NCBI GenBank assembly: GCA_964006375.1
Contig: OZ023262.1
Span: forward strand, 87,493,654-87,557,653
Direction: 5' to 3'
Source: Tillus elongatus
Lineage: Eukaryota; Arthropoda; Insecta; Coleoptera; Cleridae
Length of the DNA stretch: 64,000 nt
Both the position numbers and the translations under genes were made by a program. Under the pieces are notes generated by a model. It was not told where the DNA came from. It did not search any database and saw only the letters and a program-made list of their open reading frames with translations. Below are positions 42,836 through 54,525 of this stretch, one piece after another (within the stretch, counting starts at the first letter, position 1; each line of letters starts with the position of its first letter).

Positions 42836-43130
42836 AACGTGTGCCTTCGAACCCAAGATTACTGGGTTCGATTCCCAGGCTTACCTTATCTCTGTTTCAG
42901 TACATGCTGTACCAATTAACACCAACAGAGCACGTTGAATGTCTGCACTTTCCGCCCTTCGGAGGGGGCGTGAAGCCGTCCGTACCGTGTCCACGCTATG
43001 TTGAGCACGTTAAAGATGCCTACCCTCCACACAGAAAGATATGGATATGGCAAAATTTCTAGGATAGTGAGGTGAAACTCCCCCCTAGGGTCGGTGATTG
43101 GCCAAAGTCTCCGAAATAGACCGACGTTCA
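42836..43130 (+). mobile_element. tRNA-derived SINE, 5'-truncated
   Basis: Starts at ACGTGTGCCTTCGAACCC, so the A box is lost. B box GGGTTCGATTCCC is present, then the body CGTTAAAGATGCCTACCCTC, TGATTGGCCAAAGTC, GACCGACGTTC and a CA tail passing into (TA)n. Confidence 0.8.
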
Positions 43131-43247
<117 letters not shown>

Positions 43248-43384
43248 CAGCGACACTTGAGGTAAAATGCAACTTTGTTTATTAGCACGTGGGACCCTAG
43301 AGGCAATTTTCGTTTTTGTTCAACGACACTCCTATTTGAAGGCCCGGTAATATTAAGATGTAGCAACCTCCATGTTTGGGGATC

Positions 43385-45065
43385 CGGCAACAGCCAGATT
43401 TAAAGGTTCAGCAACAGCATTATCATTGGGATTCTTATTTAAACAGCCTACAACTTCAAGTCCAGAATCATCTACATCCAAATCTTTAGCGGAAATTGTA
43501 ACCTCTTTTACCGTCCTTATGGTTGGTCTCTAGAATATTTCCAGCAACAGCCCTTTGAAGTTCTAGTTGATCCATTTTACCGCCTTGAATACGATGCAGC
43601 TGCCAGACATTGTGGATGGCGGTATCTATGCATTGAGACACTAATGGGAAATACCATGTAGGAGATGTACAATTTTATTATATTAGGCTGTTTGATATTT
43701 ATGTGCTTTCTTTCCTTTTGGGAAAATCTTCTGACATAGTCCAAAGGAAACACTGGTGTCAAGCTGGGGCAATGGTTGCCACACTGTTGTTGTTCCGTAG
43801 GCACACAGCGGTACCTGTATCATTGTCAAGTTGGTATTCAAACACCCCTCTTCTGAACTTTTTCGTCGCTGAAGAACTGGACATTGGACATTTCAACGTG
43901 CGATATTTGCGTATAATGTCTGTAGCATTCAAACCTCTAATTTTCAGTTTATTCGATAAGGGAATCGAAGTGAAGAAGTTATCAAAATATAACTCGAACT
44001 GCATACGATTTCAGTTAGATTTTAGGACATCGGCGTATTGTAGGAGCACACTTGGGCCAAGACTGAATTGTCTATAATTAGTAGGTAGGGATTCCGATGC
44101 ACCCTGATATGGTAAAAACCACACAGTATATCCCAGTCGGAGTGCACCTATCAGCAATTTGTAGCCCCATTTAATGAGCTTGCTTCTAATAAACTGTTTA
44201 CGCGAGTGTCTTCCGAAGTATGGAACCATTGCTTCATCAACACTATGCTGTTGCTCTAATGAAGCAAAATTTAGAAACTTTTCTTTAAACACTTTGAATA
44301 TTGGGCAAACGTTAGTATACTTGTCAGGCTTATCCTGATCAGAATTATCACAGGTATCAAGTAATTTCATAATATGGGAAAATCTATCTCGAGATATTGC
44401 TGTAGTTACCATATGATTTTTACTATCAGTTCTAATTTTCCAAAACATGTATCTTATAGGCAAAACTATATAAACACTTAAAATGAGGGAACTTATGAAA
44501 CATTTGAATTCTTTATCAAATACCTCAGCTTCCAAATTCCTATTGGAAAACCTGACTATCATGTCATCACCTGACTATCATGACTATCATGACTTCAGTA
44601 TCGAAGAAGCATTTAAATAATTGTAAAGGAGTTAGATTTGGAACAAGACCAGCAGGTTTACTTCATTTATTTGCTGTGGAATAATATCATGATACCGTCA
44701 AGATTTCTTTTGTAGAATGCTGTTACGTATCTTTTTTACTGGACATCAGGGTCGCTCCAAAATGAAATCGCTCCAACGGTGTATCGTCATCGCTATAGAT
44801 AGGTAGCAAATTAGCTCCAGGGTATAGCTGAACTAAGGATATTTCCTCGCTTGGGTCATTTATAATTACCTCTACATCATTTCTTAGTGGACTCCCTGGA
44901 AGATGATTTAGAGCAGTAAATTCCTCATCCCAGCATCACAGTCCATCACATCGTCATTTACATTATCAGGTGGGAACAGAACAATTCCATCTAGATAAAT
45001 AGGTATTTTTCGGGGTGTTCTAGTTCATCCAAATTCTCATGCAATTTCAATGGTCTCCTGAAATA
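43385..45065 (-). pseudogene. piggyBac-like transposase relic, copy 2 (most of the gene)
   Basis: 5' end near 45060 behind a possible acceptor (TTTCAG). The degraded N-terminus includes PAGLVPNLTPLQLFKCFFD. An open block at 44562-44011 starts MIVRFSNRNLEAEVFDKEFK and has SRDRFSHIMKLLDTCDNSDQ and the piggyBac core SVDEAMVPYFGRHSRKQFIR (first catalytic Asp). After a shift, 44004-43759 carries FELYFDNFFTSIPLSNKL (second Asp). The third block (43804-43577) holds KHINIKQPNIIKLYISYM, then the GGVD region is missing, and the frame resumes WYFPLVSQCIDTAIHNVW. The role would be TTAA-specific transposition. Frame breaks plus loss of the catalytic motif make it dead. I saw no clear TTAA-flanked TIRs. 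Confidence 0.75.
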
Positions 45066-45769
45066 AAATAAAAACTTTTTTTATAATACAGAAGTGTATT
45101 TTACTGCCGTACTTTTAGCAGAACAGCATCGATTGCTGTTGCTCTGCAACTACTTCATAACCTATAAAGTTCTATAATAGAAAGCATGACATAAGTGAGC
45201 TTCTAAACTAACCATTACTGTGTAAAAAAGTATGCATATATAGCATATGACACAAAAAGCTTACGTGATCCAGACATGTCCATTGTTACAACAATACACT
45301 GCACACATTAGATATAAACAAAATAACAAATATGAGTACAATTTTGAACTAAATTCCAAATGTTCTGCCCTTTAATAATTCACTAACACAGAGACATCTG
45401 TTGAACAGTAGCTCAAATGTACAGAATAATTATGTAATTAAGTTGCCTTTTAAAAGGACAGTAGTAGCATCTGGGTTAATATGACCACGTTCTACGCAAC
45501 AATAGTCAGTCCTTGCTTACGGAAGAGTGCAGCACTAAGATTGGGGCACATTAACACAGGATTTTTTAAATTATGTGGGTGACCGTTTACCTCGGGTGGC
45601 CTCATAGCCTCGGTCTCCCCTATGATACCTTATTCGTTACAATAACGTACTTTTTGTCCAAGTTTTCTTGAACTTAGCTTAAAAATTAACTCCAAGAAAG
45701 TAAAGAAATTTTGAGTCACGATCCCTTCATTAGCTTATCTTTGGTACGAAGTTTATAACTTAAGTAACT
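45066..45769. other. Unassigned DNA left of the Sola-like element
   Basis: No gene recognised. The final ~100 bp (GATCCCTTCATTAGCTTATC, AAGTTTATAACTTAAG) is a decayed composite-family stretch continuing at 53425 (ACTGCCAAAACGTGAGAGAA, AGGGTACAGTTGAAATTAAT), which shows the repeat that the Sola-like element interrupted. AACT at 45766-45769 is the left copy of its target duplication. Confidence 0.55.
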
Positions 45770-45873
45770 CGTCGCATGAGTTCCACAGGATTCTAAGTAC
45801 ATTTTGGATAATTTTACAGGAAATCAATTTTAAGTGTTTATTTGAATGTAAGTACTAGTTTGATTTATATAAT

Positions 45874-46204
45874 TATGAATGTTAATTGCACTTGTTGATA
45901 TTAAATCCATACGTAAACATTTAATATACTTTATTATTTCACTAACTGAATAAACTATATGATACATTTAACTATAAAACAATCACAACAGTACATAACA
46001 GACAACTGACCGAGCGTGGAGAGACGTATCTTCACTGTGTCGGTTGGTAGCGAGGATAGAGAGAGAGAGAGAGAGAGATCCCTGGTATCTCTTATATAGT
46101 AGTTCTTGACAGCTTGCTGTCGAATAACGTAACGCAACGTTTAGCTGTCAAGAGAAGCATAGAGTAGTGTTGACGAAAACACTGCGGTCGGAACCACCGC
46201 CACA
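45874..46204 (-). repeat. 3' LTR of the Ty3/gypsy element
   Basis: 331 bp, identical base for base to 50289-50627 except for eight fewer bases in a (GA)n run (46048-46078). Element-sense termini are TGTGGC and TTCATA. The outer flank is the target duplication ATAAT at 45869-45873. Confidence 0.9.
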
Positions 46205-46217
46205 TACTCCCCTCTCA
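46205..46217 (-). other. Polypurine tract
   Basis: Element-sense GAGAGGGGAGTA lies directly before the 3' LTR, the expected plus-strand primer position. Confidence 0.8.
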
Positions 46218-46253
46218 GTGGCAACGCTATTAGTTCAAGTATCTTCGTGGAAA

Positions 46254-49200
46254 TCAAACTCTACGTCGATGGCGTGTAGTTTGAACGGGAACGGGAACTT
46301 TACTGTCACTTTCAGTTTCACTAGGTGTTGGACTTTCACTGTCACTTTCAGTTTCACTAGGATGTCTCTGAGGCTGGAAAGTTGTCTGTTGGTTATCACA
46401 AATAATGAATGCGGGTTTAAGACGGTCAACAGAAATTGTCTCTTCTCTGTGTGATTTTTTGATTTTGAAGACTTTGTCAGTTCGGGATAACACTTCAAAG
46501 GGGCCATCATAAACTGGTTCGAGAGTTTTTCGCGGAATATCCATGCGAACAAAAACAAAAGGAGCTTCCATAAGCTTAGGATGGACAAATACCTGTTTTG
46601 CAGTATGATGTTTAAAAGGTACTGGTCGAAGTTTCCTTATGTCTTCTTTCAGCTGAGATATAAGTGGTGGAACATCATGAGCTTGTGTGCTGTTGAAAAA
46701 GTCGGTGGGAAGTTTGATTGATTCTCCGTAGACTATTTCAGCGGGTGTTGAGCGATATTCTGGAATTATGTACGATCTGAGTCCTAGTAACACAATTGGC
46801 AATTTAGCGACCCAGTTTTCGTCCATATGAGCTTTCAAGGCCTGTTTCAGAACTCTATGCCATCTCTCGATTACACCATTTGCTGCTGGGTGCTAAGCTG
46901 TGGTCTTGATGTGGTCTGCACCTAGTGTTTTAGTGAGGTGTGTGAAAAGGTGGCAATCGAATTGTTTACTTCTGTCTTTGGTGATGTATTGCGGAACACC
47001 GAAACGAGAGATCCAGCATGATAAAATAGTGTTCGCTACTGTTTCTGCTGTAACATCTGACAATGGAATTGCTTCGGGCCATCGAGAAAATCTGTCTATT
47101 ATTGTTAACAGATAGCGTTGACCTTGTGATGCTGGTAATGGTCCCACAATGTCAACATTTATATGCGAGAATCTTCTCATGGCTGGGGTGTATTGTCCAA
47201 TGGCACTGGAAGTGTGTCTCCATATCTTGACTTTCTGGCAGGGAATGCAAGTTTTAGACCAAAGAGATACATCGCGTTTCAATTTGGGCCAACAAAATCT
47301 ATCCTGGACCAGATCGACTGAAGCTGATATGCCTGGGTGAGATAAATTGTGGATAGAATCGAAAATCTTTCGGCGAAATTTGAGCGGAATGAATGGGCGA
47401 AGTTTCTTTGAAGAAGAATCGCAAATAAGATTCATTCCGTTGTCAAGAGGCATGTTTTGAAATTTGTATGGGGAAGATTTAGACTGCAGAAGGTGTTTGA
47501 GTTCCTCACAAGATGACTGAGCTTGCGCAATTTCTTGGAGTGATACAGTGGAAGAAAGTGAAATTGTTTCAATGCGAGAACAATAGTCTGCGGGAATGTT
47601 TGTAGGACCTGGTATGTAGCGAATGTCTGTGGTAAATTGACCTAGGAAGTCTAAATGTCGTAGTTGCCTTGGAGATGCTTTATCGACGCGTTGTTCAAAA
47701 GCGTATGTCAAAGGTTTGTGGTCCGTATAAATGGTGAAATGGCGACCTTCTAGGGTATATCTAAAGTATTTAACTGCCTGATAAGCGGCTAGAAGTTCGC
47801 GATCGTAGGTGCTGTAAGATTTTTTGGCTGAAGTAAGCTTTTTAGAGTAGAAACCTAGGGGTTCTAGTGTTTGATCACGTAGTTGTTGGAGGGAAGCACC
47901 TACAGCATAATCAGAAGCATCGACATGGAGAATCAGTGGTAGCGAAGAAGACGGATGAGCTATTAGTGTAGCGTTTTTTAGTGCCTCTTTCAAACGTTCG
48001 AATGCTTCTCGAGTCTGAGGAGTCCACTCGATTTTACGTTTGTCGCGTTTTTTGGGATTCTGGCAGAGGTCGAATAGTGGTTGCTGAATTTCCACAGCAC
48101 GTGGAAGAGAACGACGGTAGAAATTTATGAGACCTAGAAATCTTCTGAGTTTTTCAATGGTATCGGGAAGAGGTAGGTCGGTAATAGCTTTGATGCGTTC
48201 AGGAAGTGGAAATAATCCAGATTTATTTACACAAAAACATAAAAATGAAATTTCGGCCACTCCGAATTAACATTTAGATGAATTGATACGGATGCCGTTG
48301 TCTTGAAGTGTCTGAAAAAGTTTTACTAGATGCTCTTGATGTTCTTTTTCAGAGGCTGATGCAACGAGAATATCGTCAAGATAGGAGTAGGCAAAGTCAA
48401 GATGTCTTAAAATTGAATGTAAATATCTTTGAAATGTTTGTGCTGAATTACGAGGGCCAAATGGGGTTTTAACAAATTCAAATAATCCAAATGGAGTTAT
48501 GACTGCTGTTTTGGGAATATCTTGAGGTGCTACTGGAATGTGATGGAAAGCGCGAATGATATCTAATTTTGAAAAAATACGTTTGCCTTCTAACTGGGCA
48601 TTAAAATCCTGCAAATTTGGAATGGGATATTTGTCTGAGATTGTTTTAGCGTTTAGTGCTCGGTAATCCCCACATGGTCTCCATGAGCCATCCTTTTTTT
48701 GCACCATGTGGAGGGGGCTTGACCATGGACTTTTGGAGGGTCTACAAATTCCCAAGTCCATCATGTGCTGGAATTCTAGCTTTGCTTGAGCTAGCTTTTC
48801 TGGGGGCAATCTTCTAGCTTTTGCAGTGACAGGTGGTCCTTCGGTACTTATAGTATGGAAGAACTCAACCTCTGGAAGGTTGCTAGAAGAAGTTTCCTTA
48901 AAAAGGTCAGGAAATTGTTGTAGCAATTTGAAGTACTGGTGTGTCGGGTCTACAAGATGAATTTTAGAATTAATTCCTGGTGGTGGGTTAGCACCGGTTT
49001 TAGAGAGGTTTGTCTTTGTATCGATTAAACGTCTATGTTTCATATCCACAAGTAAAGCAAACTCTGCTAGAAAATCAGCGCCTATAATTGGTTGCTTGAT
49101 ATCGGCAAGTGTGAAGGGCCAGCAGAACCTACGGCGTAAACCTAGATCCAAATCTAATAGTTGTTCGCCATAGGTATGAATAGGGGTCCCGTTTGCAGCA

Positions 49201-50138
49201 TACAAGGTACGTTTCGATTGAAATTTTCGTTGGTCGTGAATGGGTGGAATAACTGAAATATCCGCTCCAGAGTCGATTAGAAATTTCATATTGGAGCGTC
49301 TATCAAAAATAAAAAGGCGACGTGTTAGGTGGCTCTCGTCTCCTGCCGCGTGGAGGGAGTGCCTTATTAGTTTTTCCGACACATGTTTAGCTTTAAAATT
49401 GCAAGGTTGGATGCAACGTTTGGCCTTGTTGCCAAATCGTTCATGATACCAACACGTGGAGGTTGAGGAATTTGCGGTTATGAAATTTCGAGAAAGCTTG
49501 GGTCTTTCTCGGGAGGTAGATCGGGAACGCGTTCGCAATTCGTTGACTGATGCTGTTAGCTTATCTAATTGTGCTTCTAACTTGGCTAGCTTGTCGGGCT
49601 TGCGTGACTGAATTTCAGCCACGTTGTATTTATCTCCGGAAAATTCCACGATTTTGTCTGCTGTAATCGACAAATTTTCTAGAGAATCGTTGCTCAAAGC
49701 CAAAATTGAACGAACGTTGACTGGTAAACGTTGTAGAAATAAAATTTTAAGGAAATTTCCTCCAATCTGACTACCGGCTAAAAACTTCATTTCGCGTAAA
49801 AGTTGCGATGGTTTTCTGTCGCCTAATTCTAATTCTGTTAAAAGTTTATTTAGTTTGCGACTATCGGACTCTTCAAATTCTAATAAAAGACGTTTCATTA
49901 TATCTGAATAGGGGGTTGATGATAATGGTTGGGTTAAAAAATCTGAAATTGACTCTGCGACATCAGGATCGAGTATAGCGAGTACATGACTGAATTTTGT
50001 CTTTTCAGAACTGATCTGCAATATATCAAACTGGGCGTCAACCTGCATTTGCCAGATTTTCACGTTACGTCTCCATATAGGAGGTAATTTTATTGCAACC
50101 CTTGCCATGATATTGCTGCTTGAAGAATCTTCGGCCAT
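46254..50138 (-). pseudogene. gag-pol: gag-pol of the Ty3/gypsy element, single frame with two in-frame stops
   Basis: ATG 50138 opens a frame of 1,294 codons to the stop at 46254. Residues 1-250 are Gag, with a CHCC motif CWYHERFGNKAKRCIQPC (C229, H232, C242, C246). Protease LIDSGADIS (Asp 289) and IIGADFL follow. Reverse transcriptase has KLDIIRAFHHIPV (Asp 526) and YLDDILV (Asp 588/589). An in-frame TAA at 48269-48267 interrupts the RT just after INSSKC. The frame continues with the RT connection, RNase H ([26 protein letters not shown]), integrase HHCC (HNLSHPG, CIPCQK), the DDE core ([18 protein letters not shown]), a TAG at 46895-46893 within the TTA.HPAANG segment, the integrase Glu region and a C-terminal GPF motif (YDGPFEVL). 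Gag and Pol share a frame without frameshift. Two stops make this copy unable to make full Pol. Confidence 0.9.
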
Positions 50139-50276
50139 TGTGAAAAAAATCAGATAATTTTTAAATTATAAAAGACTGACCTGTTTAGATATTCGTTTTC
50201 TGTAGGCATGAGCACGTGCGTGGAAGTAAGGCGACGTCGGCTGGAACATCAGGCTGGGCATCTTCGGCTTGCGGCA

Positions 50277-50287
50277 CGGGGTCACCA
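50277..50287 (-). other. Primer-binding site, tRNA-Trp type
   Basis: Element-sense TGGTGACCCCG starts one base after the 5' LTR. It matches the CCA end of insect tRNA-Trp as I recall it, the primer reported for CsRn1-clade elements. Confidence 0.7.
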
Positions 50288-50288
50288 A

Positions 50289-50466
50289 TATGAATGTTAA
50301 TTGCACTTGTTGATATTAAATCCATACGTAAACATTTAATATACTTTATTATTTCACTAACTGAATAAACTATATGATACATTTAACTATAAAACAATCA
50401 CAACAGTACATAACAGACAACTGACCGAGCGTGGAGAGACGTATCTTCACTGTGTCGGTTGGTAGC

Positions 50467-50504
<38 letters not shown>

Positions 50505-50627
50505 CTGGTATCTCTTATATAGTAGTTCTTGACAGCTTGCTGTCGAATAACGTAACGCAACGTTTAGCTGTCAAGAGAAGCATAGAGTAGTGTTGACGAA
50601 AACACTGCGGTCGGAACCACCGCCACA
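50289..50627 (-). repeat. 5' LTR of the Ty3/gypsy element
   Basis: 339 bp. The (GA)n run at 50473-50501 is eight bases longer than in the other LTR and is the only difference seen. Right flank ATAAT (50628-50632) is the second copy of the target duplication. Confidence 0.9.
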
Positions 50628-50905
50628 ATAATGACGATTTTCAACTGGAACGGTGTAATGTTTTATTATTCTGAGCCATTTGCTAGGTAAAACTTCAAAA
50701 TATTTAACAATTAGAAAATTAAGTGGTTTTTTTGAAAGCCTTACATATGTACTTAGAACCATGTAACCCTGTAAGGCTCTTTAAATAAAACTGAAATTGC
50801 ATTTTTTATAGAATCCATTCAATGAAATGTACGTGAAGTTATTAACAACGTTTGAAAAATATTATCAAGTTATCAGAAAAAAAAAAAAATTTGCTTAAAT
50901 AACAG

Positions 50906-53171
50906 CCTAATTTCTCTGCGCTTCACGGTATTCATTTAAAAGCGCTTTCATGTATGCTTTATCCTCGGCGGTCATCCATTTATAAGAAAACTTCACATGC
51001 TTTAACTTATCTTCTGGAACTACAGGTTGATTATTATTATTAGTTAGGTTAATTTCATAAAAAATTGACTGGTGATGCTTTAGATAAAATGTTTACGCAA
51101 GTAACATCATCACCGTAGGCATTCTTGAAAATTACAGAAAAAGGTTTATTCTTTTCAAAAACGTAATTCTCTTACCTTTGTGCATGCAACTTTTTTATAA
51201 TTCAAATTTTTCGACGCGGCATAATAGTCAAAAAAAGTATATTTCTTCAGCTGTATAACTTGAAAAGGTTTTCTCTGGCCTATCTTAAGTAAAAGGCGCA
51301 CTAGACTTAAAGAAGACCATACATCTGAAAGCCTTAGTTGCTTTTCAATTCTGGAGTGAATATTATCGACTTCTTGTATACACGAATGTCCAGGTACAGA
51401 GTACTTCATGGTAACACTATCAACATTAGGATTGTGCTGTAAAAACTTATTAACAGCAAAAGATATAATATAATTTCGATTTTTCGGAACGCGACTATCG
51501 CTCCGTGTAATAATATTTTTCACGTTAGGGTGTAGGGCACATACTTTTTTTTAGAATTTCTATAAAGGCGTTAGCAATATCATTACCGGCTCTGCCACAC
51601 AATGTTTCAGGCCATATTACACATATATTAGTTTTCCCCAATGATTCATAAGCAGTCAGATTATATCCGTTTAGTTTTTTCTTATAAAAAAGTTTACTAT
51701 TTCACAGTTTGGCGAATTGATAACATTTTGTAGATCCAAGCACACAATGACAGTTTTTGGGTCTTCTATTTCTATATCTATTGTTCGATCCTTTCGCATA
51801 TTATCTTTCAATTCTATATGTTTATCATATTCACTTTAACTTTTTTCGCTAATATTGTCTTCTCTTTTTAGCTCTCTATACTCCTTACAGACATCGCACA
51901 AATCTTTTTTTGGTTTCAGAAAGTGGATATTATATTCAAAATTAAAAATATGTCGGTATAGGTAAATTTTAACCGGACTTACTTTCTCATTCTGACGATA
52001 TTCCTGGTATAAATATACATCTTTTGGATATTAAGACGTGAGTTCAAATATTTTCTTGAAGTAGTAGATTGACAATAATGTGATTCTACGTAAGGAAAAT
52101 ATTCGATATTACTTCGAACCCTATCTTTATCAGCCTTGCTTATTTTCTCCCTGTTAATTTTTTTTGTTTTTTTTTAGGTGTTCCTTGTTGGCTTTTGTTT
52201 TTATGCACAGTATATATATCCGTTTTTGACTTATTGCAAGCGTAGTTAAGTAAATATATTTGCATATTCTTATCTTTTCATCATTTTTTGTAAGAAAAAA
52301 CTAGAAAGAAAATGAACGGTACGTAGACTCTGTACTCTTTTTACGTTTTATTGGTACTTGCTCAATGTGATTCAAAATAAAATATGTTTTTTTTCGTTCT
52401 CATCTAGAGTATAAAAGGAGTTTCTATATTCCTGTCTGTTGTCTTCAGTAAAATTTTCTTTACATTTAAAACGACATTGAAGTCCACAAACCGTGGTAGG
52501 TTTTACTATTTTTTCTGGTATTAAGTTTCCTCTTGAATTTATATGTTCTTTTCCAGACTGCTATTTTTGTGTCCTTGCGTTTTTCGTCCAAGAACCATGA
52601 TTTCGTTTTATTTTTCTGGTTTTTTTTTTGGCACTACTTTTATTTGAGTTTTTTCGCTGTCACTTTCGGATATAGAATAGTCAACTAGGTGATACCTAAA
52701 ATGTACAAATAAGCTAATTAGTTTATTCTAAATAATTCGGAATACAAATTTTAACTCTTTAAAGCTTTCTCCTGGTATTAGAAAATTATCAGTTTGTTTT
52801 GACGTGGATGGCCTAAAAACATGAAATAGATATATGTGTATTAATACAAAAATAAAAACTGTAAGTAGGTAGCATCATTTTCGATTTGAAGAAATAAATA
52901 TTATGTACTCACCCTGTATAATGATTATTTTCCACAAACATATTATTATTAGTTGTACTAGATACTTAACTGGTCCCTGAGTCTCCTTCATTACTACTCG
53001 AGTCACTTAGTAGCAGCCTTAAAAATATTAAATGAACTTTTAGGTTAAAATTTGATAACAAACTTAAATTTACCTTTTTTTTTTGACCGATGTTGTTCTG
53101 TTTTCATCATTTTCAGGAAGATATTCTGATCCTGAGCTAGCAAAATCTGACCACTCATCATAATCCAACAT
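50906..53171 (-). pseudogene. Multi-exon transposase-like relic of the Sola-like element
   Basis: Exon 1 53171-53074 (MLDYDEWSDFASSGSEYLPE), exon 2 53017-52913 (RLLLSDSSSNEGDSGTS, then an in-frame TAA) and exon 3 52812-52746 (RPSTSKQTDNFLIPGE) are joined by GT-AG introns in consistent phase. A long exon then runs from about 52695 to the TAG at 50906, with several shifts. Landmarks in order: YHLVDYSISESDSEK, KRNHGSWTKNARTQK, TTVCGLQCRFKCKENFTEDN, FLKPKKDLCDVCKEYREL, DPKTVIVCLDLQNVINSPN, WPETLCGRAGNDIANAFIE, KYSVPGHSCIQEVDNIHSRI (51410-51350) and MTAEDKAYMKALLNEYREA. This layout recurs in many uncharacterised, high-copy arthropod proteins that I take to be DDE-type transposases. The family name is uncertain; the relic is non-functional. 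Confidence 0.65.
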
Positions 53172-53424
53172 AATTTTCTTTAAAAAGTATTTAAAACACT
53201 GCCAAAATTCGTAAAACCGGGATGTAACCTTGTAACTTTAAAAATATTCTGAGAAGGACGTACTTAGAACTATATGGAAATGACGATTATAGCGCCATAT
53301 TTACTCCAATAGCAATATTTTTAACACCAAAACATGCAGAATTCATTTTTACATAGTTACAACAAAAAATTTCAATTTTGCCCAAAAGTGTACTTAGAAC
53401 CCTGTGGAACTCATGCGACGAACT

Positions 53425-54525
53425 GCCAAAACGTGAGAGAAAGGGTACAGTTGAAATTAATTTTGTGATAGAGGATATTATTTTTAATAACTAAAAGCTT
53501 GTTTCAAAAAACATAACGTTATCAATTGTTGGCTAAGTACTGTCTAATACCTCTTTGTATACGCAGCTAAAACATACGCTTTACATTGCAATAAATCTAC
53601 GGAACTGCATGTATGCTCAGTACAAATGGAATAATGTGAACTTTGACCTTAGAAAGCAATATTCATTCCATCAATATCTAATAAAACATGGATATGTGAT
53701 ACCTATAGGGATATTCTCGCGTTGTCAAATACAATCTGGTACTGCTAAATCTCATATGAGTGCACCGCTGTTTGCTAACTCGCGTCATACATGTTAGCAA
53801 AGCTAATTTTATACAATGTGATAAGACATACAATTGGTAATGCCCCGAAGTTTATACATGGTTTTATATTAGAGTTTACGAATTAGTTTCAAAAGCAGCG
53901 ACATGAGATTGCTGTGACCTCATAAATTATCTGAAAGGTATATGGCGTTCCGTAATAAAACGTCGCCGGTCGTCGCTATTAATCCAAGAAGTCATGAGCG
54001 AGTCGTATATGTAATATAATGCACACCCACACATCTATAACTCATACGTGAAAATACAGAATTTATGTTGGCAACCATGCAAACTGGCTGATAAAACCTT
54101 ATCTATTAATGCAATGGGGTAACTCTGAAAAAATACGAAAATAACACATTTTATACGACCAAATAAAAGCAGCTCACTAAAATACAGGCTTTCGTACTGT
54201 AATTAGCGGGATGCAAGGCTGACGTCGATTTTAAATCTAGATAGTGCTACCTACTACATTTCATCCTATTTCCATATTGAGGTTGGCTAAACCATATAGC
54301 AGTTTCCTGACAAATTTTTTTCATGAATTTATATCCGCACTCCAGTCCTAATTCTTATTACTGAAACACCTTGCTGTAAGGCGTCTTCGCTGAATCCGAA
54401 TTTTCATTAGTAATATCAAACGTTTTTCTTTGTAAAAGTACTATGGTGTCATAACTAAAGTGTCCACACTTCTATTATGAGGATAGCCGCTGTGAGTATA
54501 GTCCATTCTTAGAAATAACTGGAAG
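53425..54525. other. Largely low-copy DNA right of the Sola-like element
   Basis: The first ~80 bp is decayed composite-family sequence (AGAGAAAGGGTACAGTTGAA), the other half of the interrupted target. The rest shows no gene; an 80-codon frame at 53555 has no recognised domain. Confidence 0.45.

Larger units (their letters stand above)
45874..50627 (-). mobile_element. Ty3/gypsy (Metaviridae, CsRn1-type) LTR retrotransposon, complete but with two stops
   Basis: 5' LTR 50627-50289, tRNA-Trp-type primer-binding site, one gag-pol frame, polypurine tract, 3' LTR 46204-45874, and 5 bp target duplications ATAAT (45869-45873 and 50628-50632). Total ~4.75 kb. CsRn1-clade affinity rests on the CHCC-type Gag zinc motif and the TGGTGACCCCG primer site. 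It sits ~100 bp inside the left end of the Sola-like transposon, so it is the younger of the two. Identical LTRs imply a recent insertion. Confidence 0.9.
45770..53420 (-). mobile_element. Sola-like DNA transposon (TIRs, 4 bp TSD) carrying a nested Ty3/gypsy element
   Basis: The left end CGTCGCATGAGTTCCACAGG..ATTCTAAGTACA is inverted at the right end (TGTACTTAGAACCCTGTGGA..ACTCATGCGACG). Flanking AACT occurs at 45766-45769 and 53421-53424, a 4 bp duplication. Without the nested LTR element (45874-50632) the transposon is about 2.9 kb. Internal copies of the TIR text GTACTTAGAAC occur at 50751-50761 and 53259-53270, possible transposase-binding subterminal repeats. A multi-exon transposase-like relic fills it on the minus strand. 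The 4 bp TSD and coding style suggest the Sola superfamily; this is inference without a database search. Confidence 0.7.

Noticed and set aside
45760..45763. TTAA as a piggyBac target site next to the Sola-like element
   Set aside because: No matching TTAA at the other end; the 4 bp duplication AACT fits the TIR boundaries better.
53555..53797. 80-codon frame in low-copy DNA
   Set aside because: No domain, no good start context and no second copy to compare; not called as a gene.
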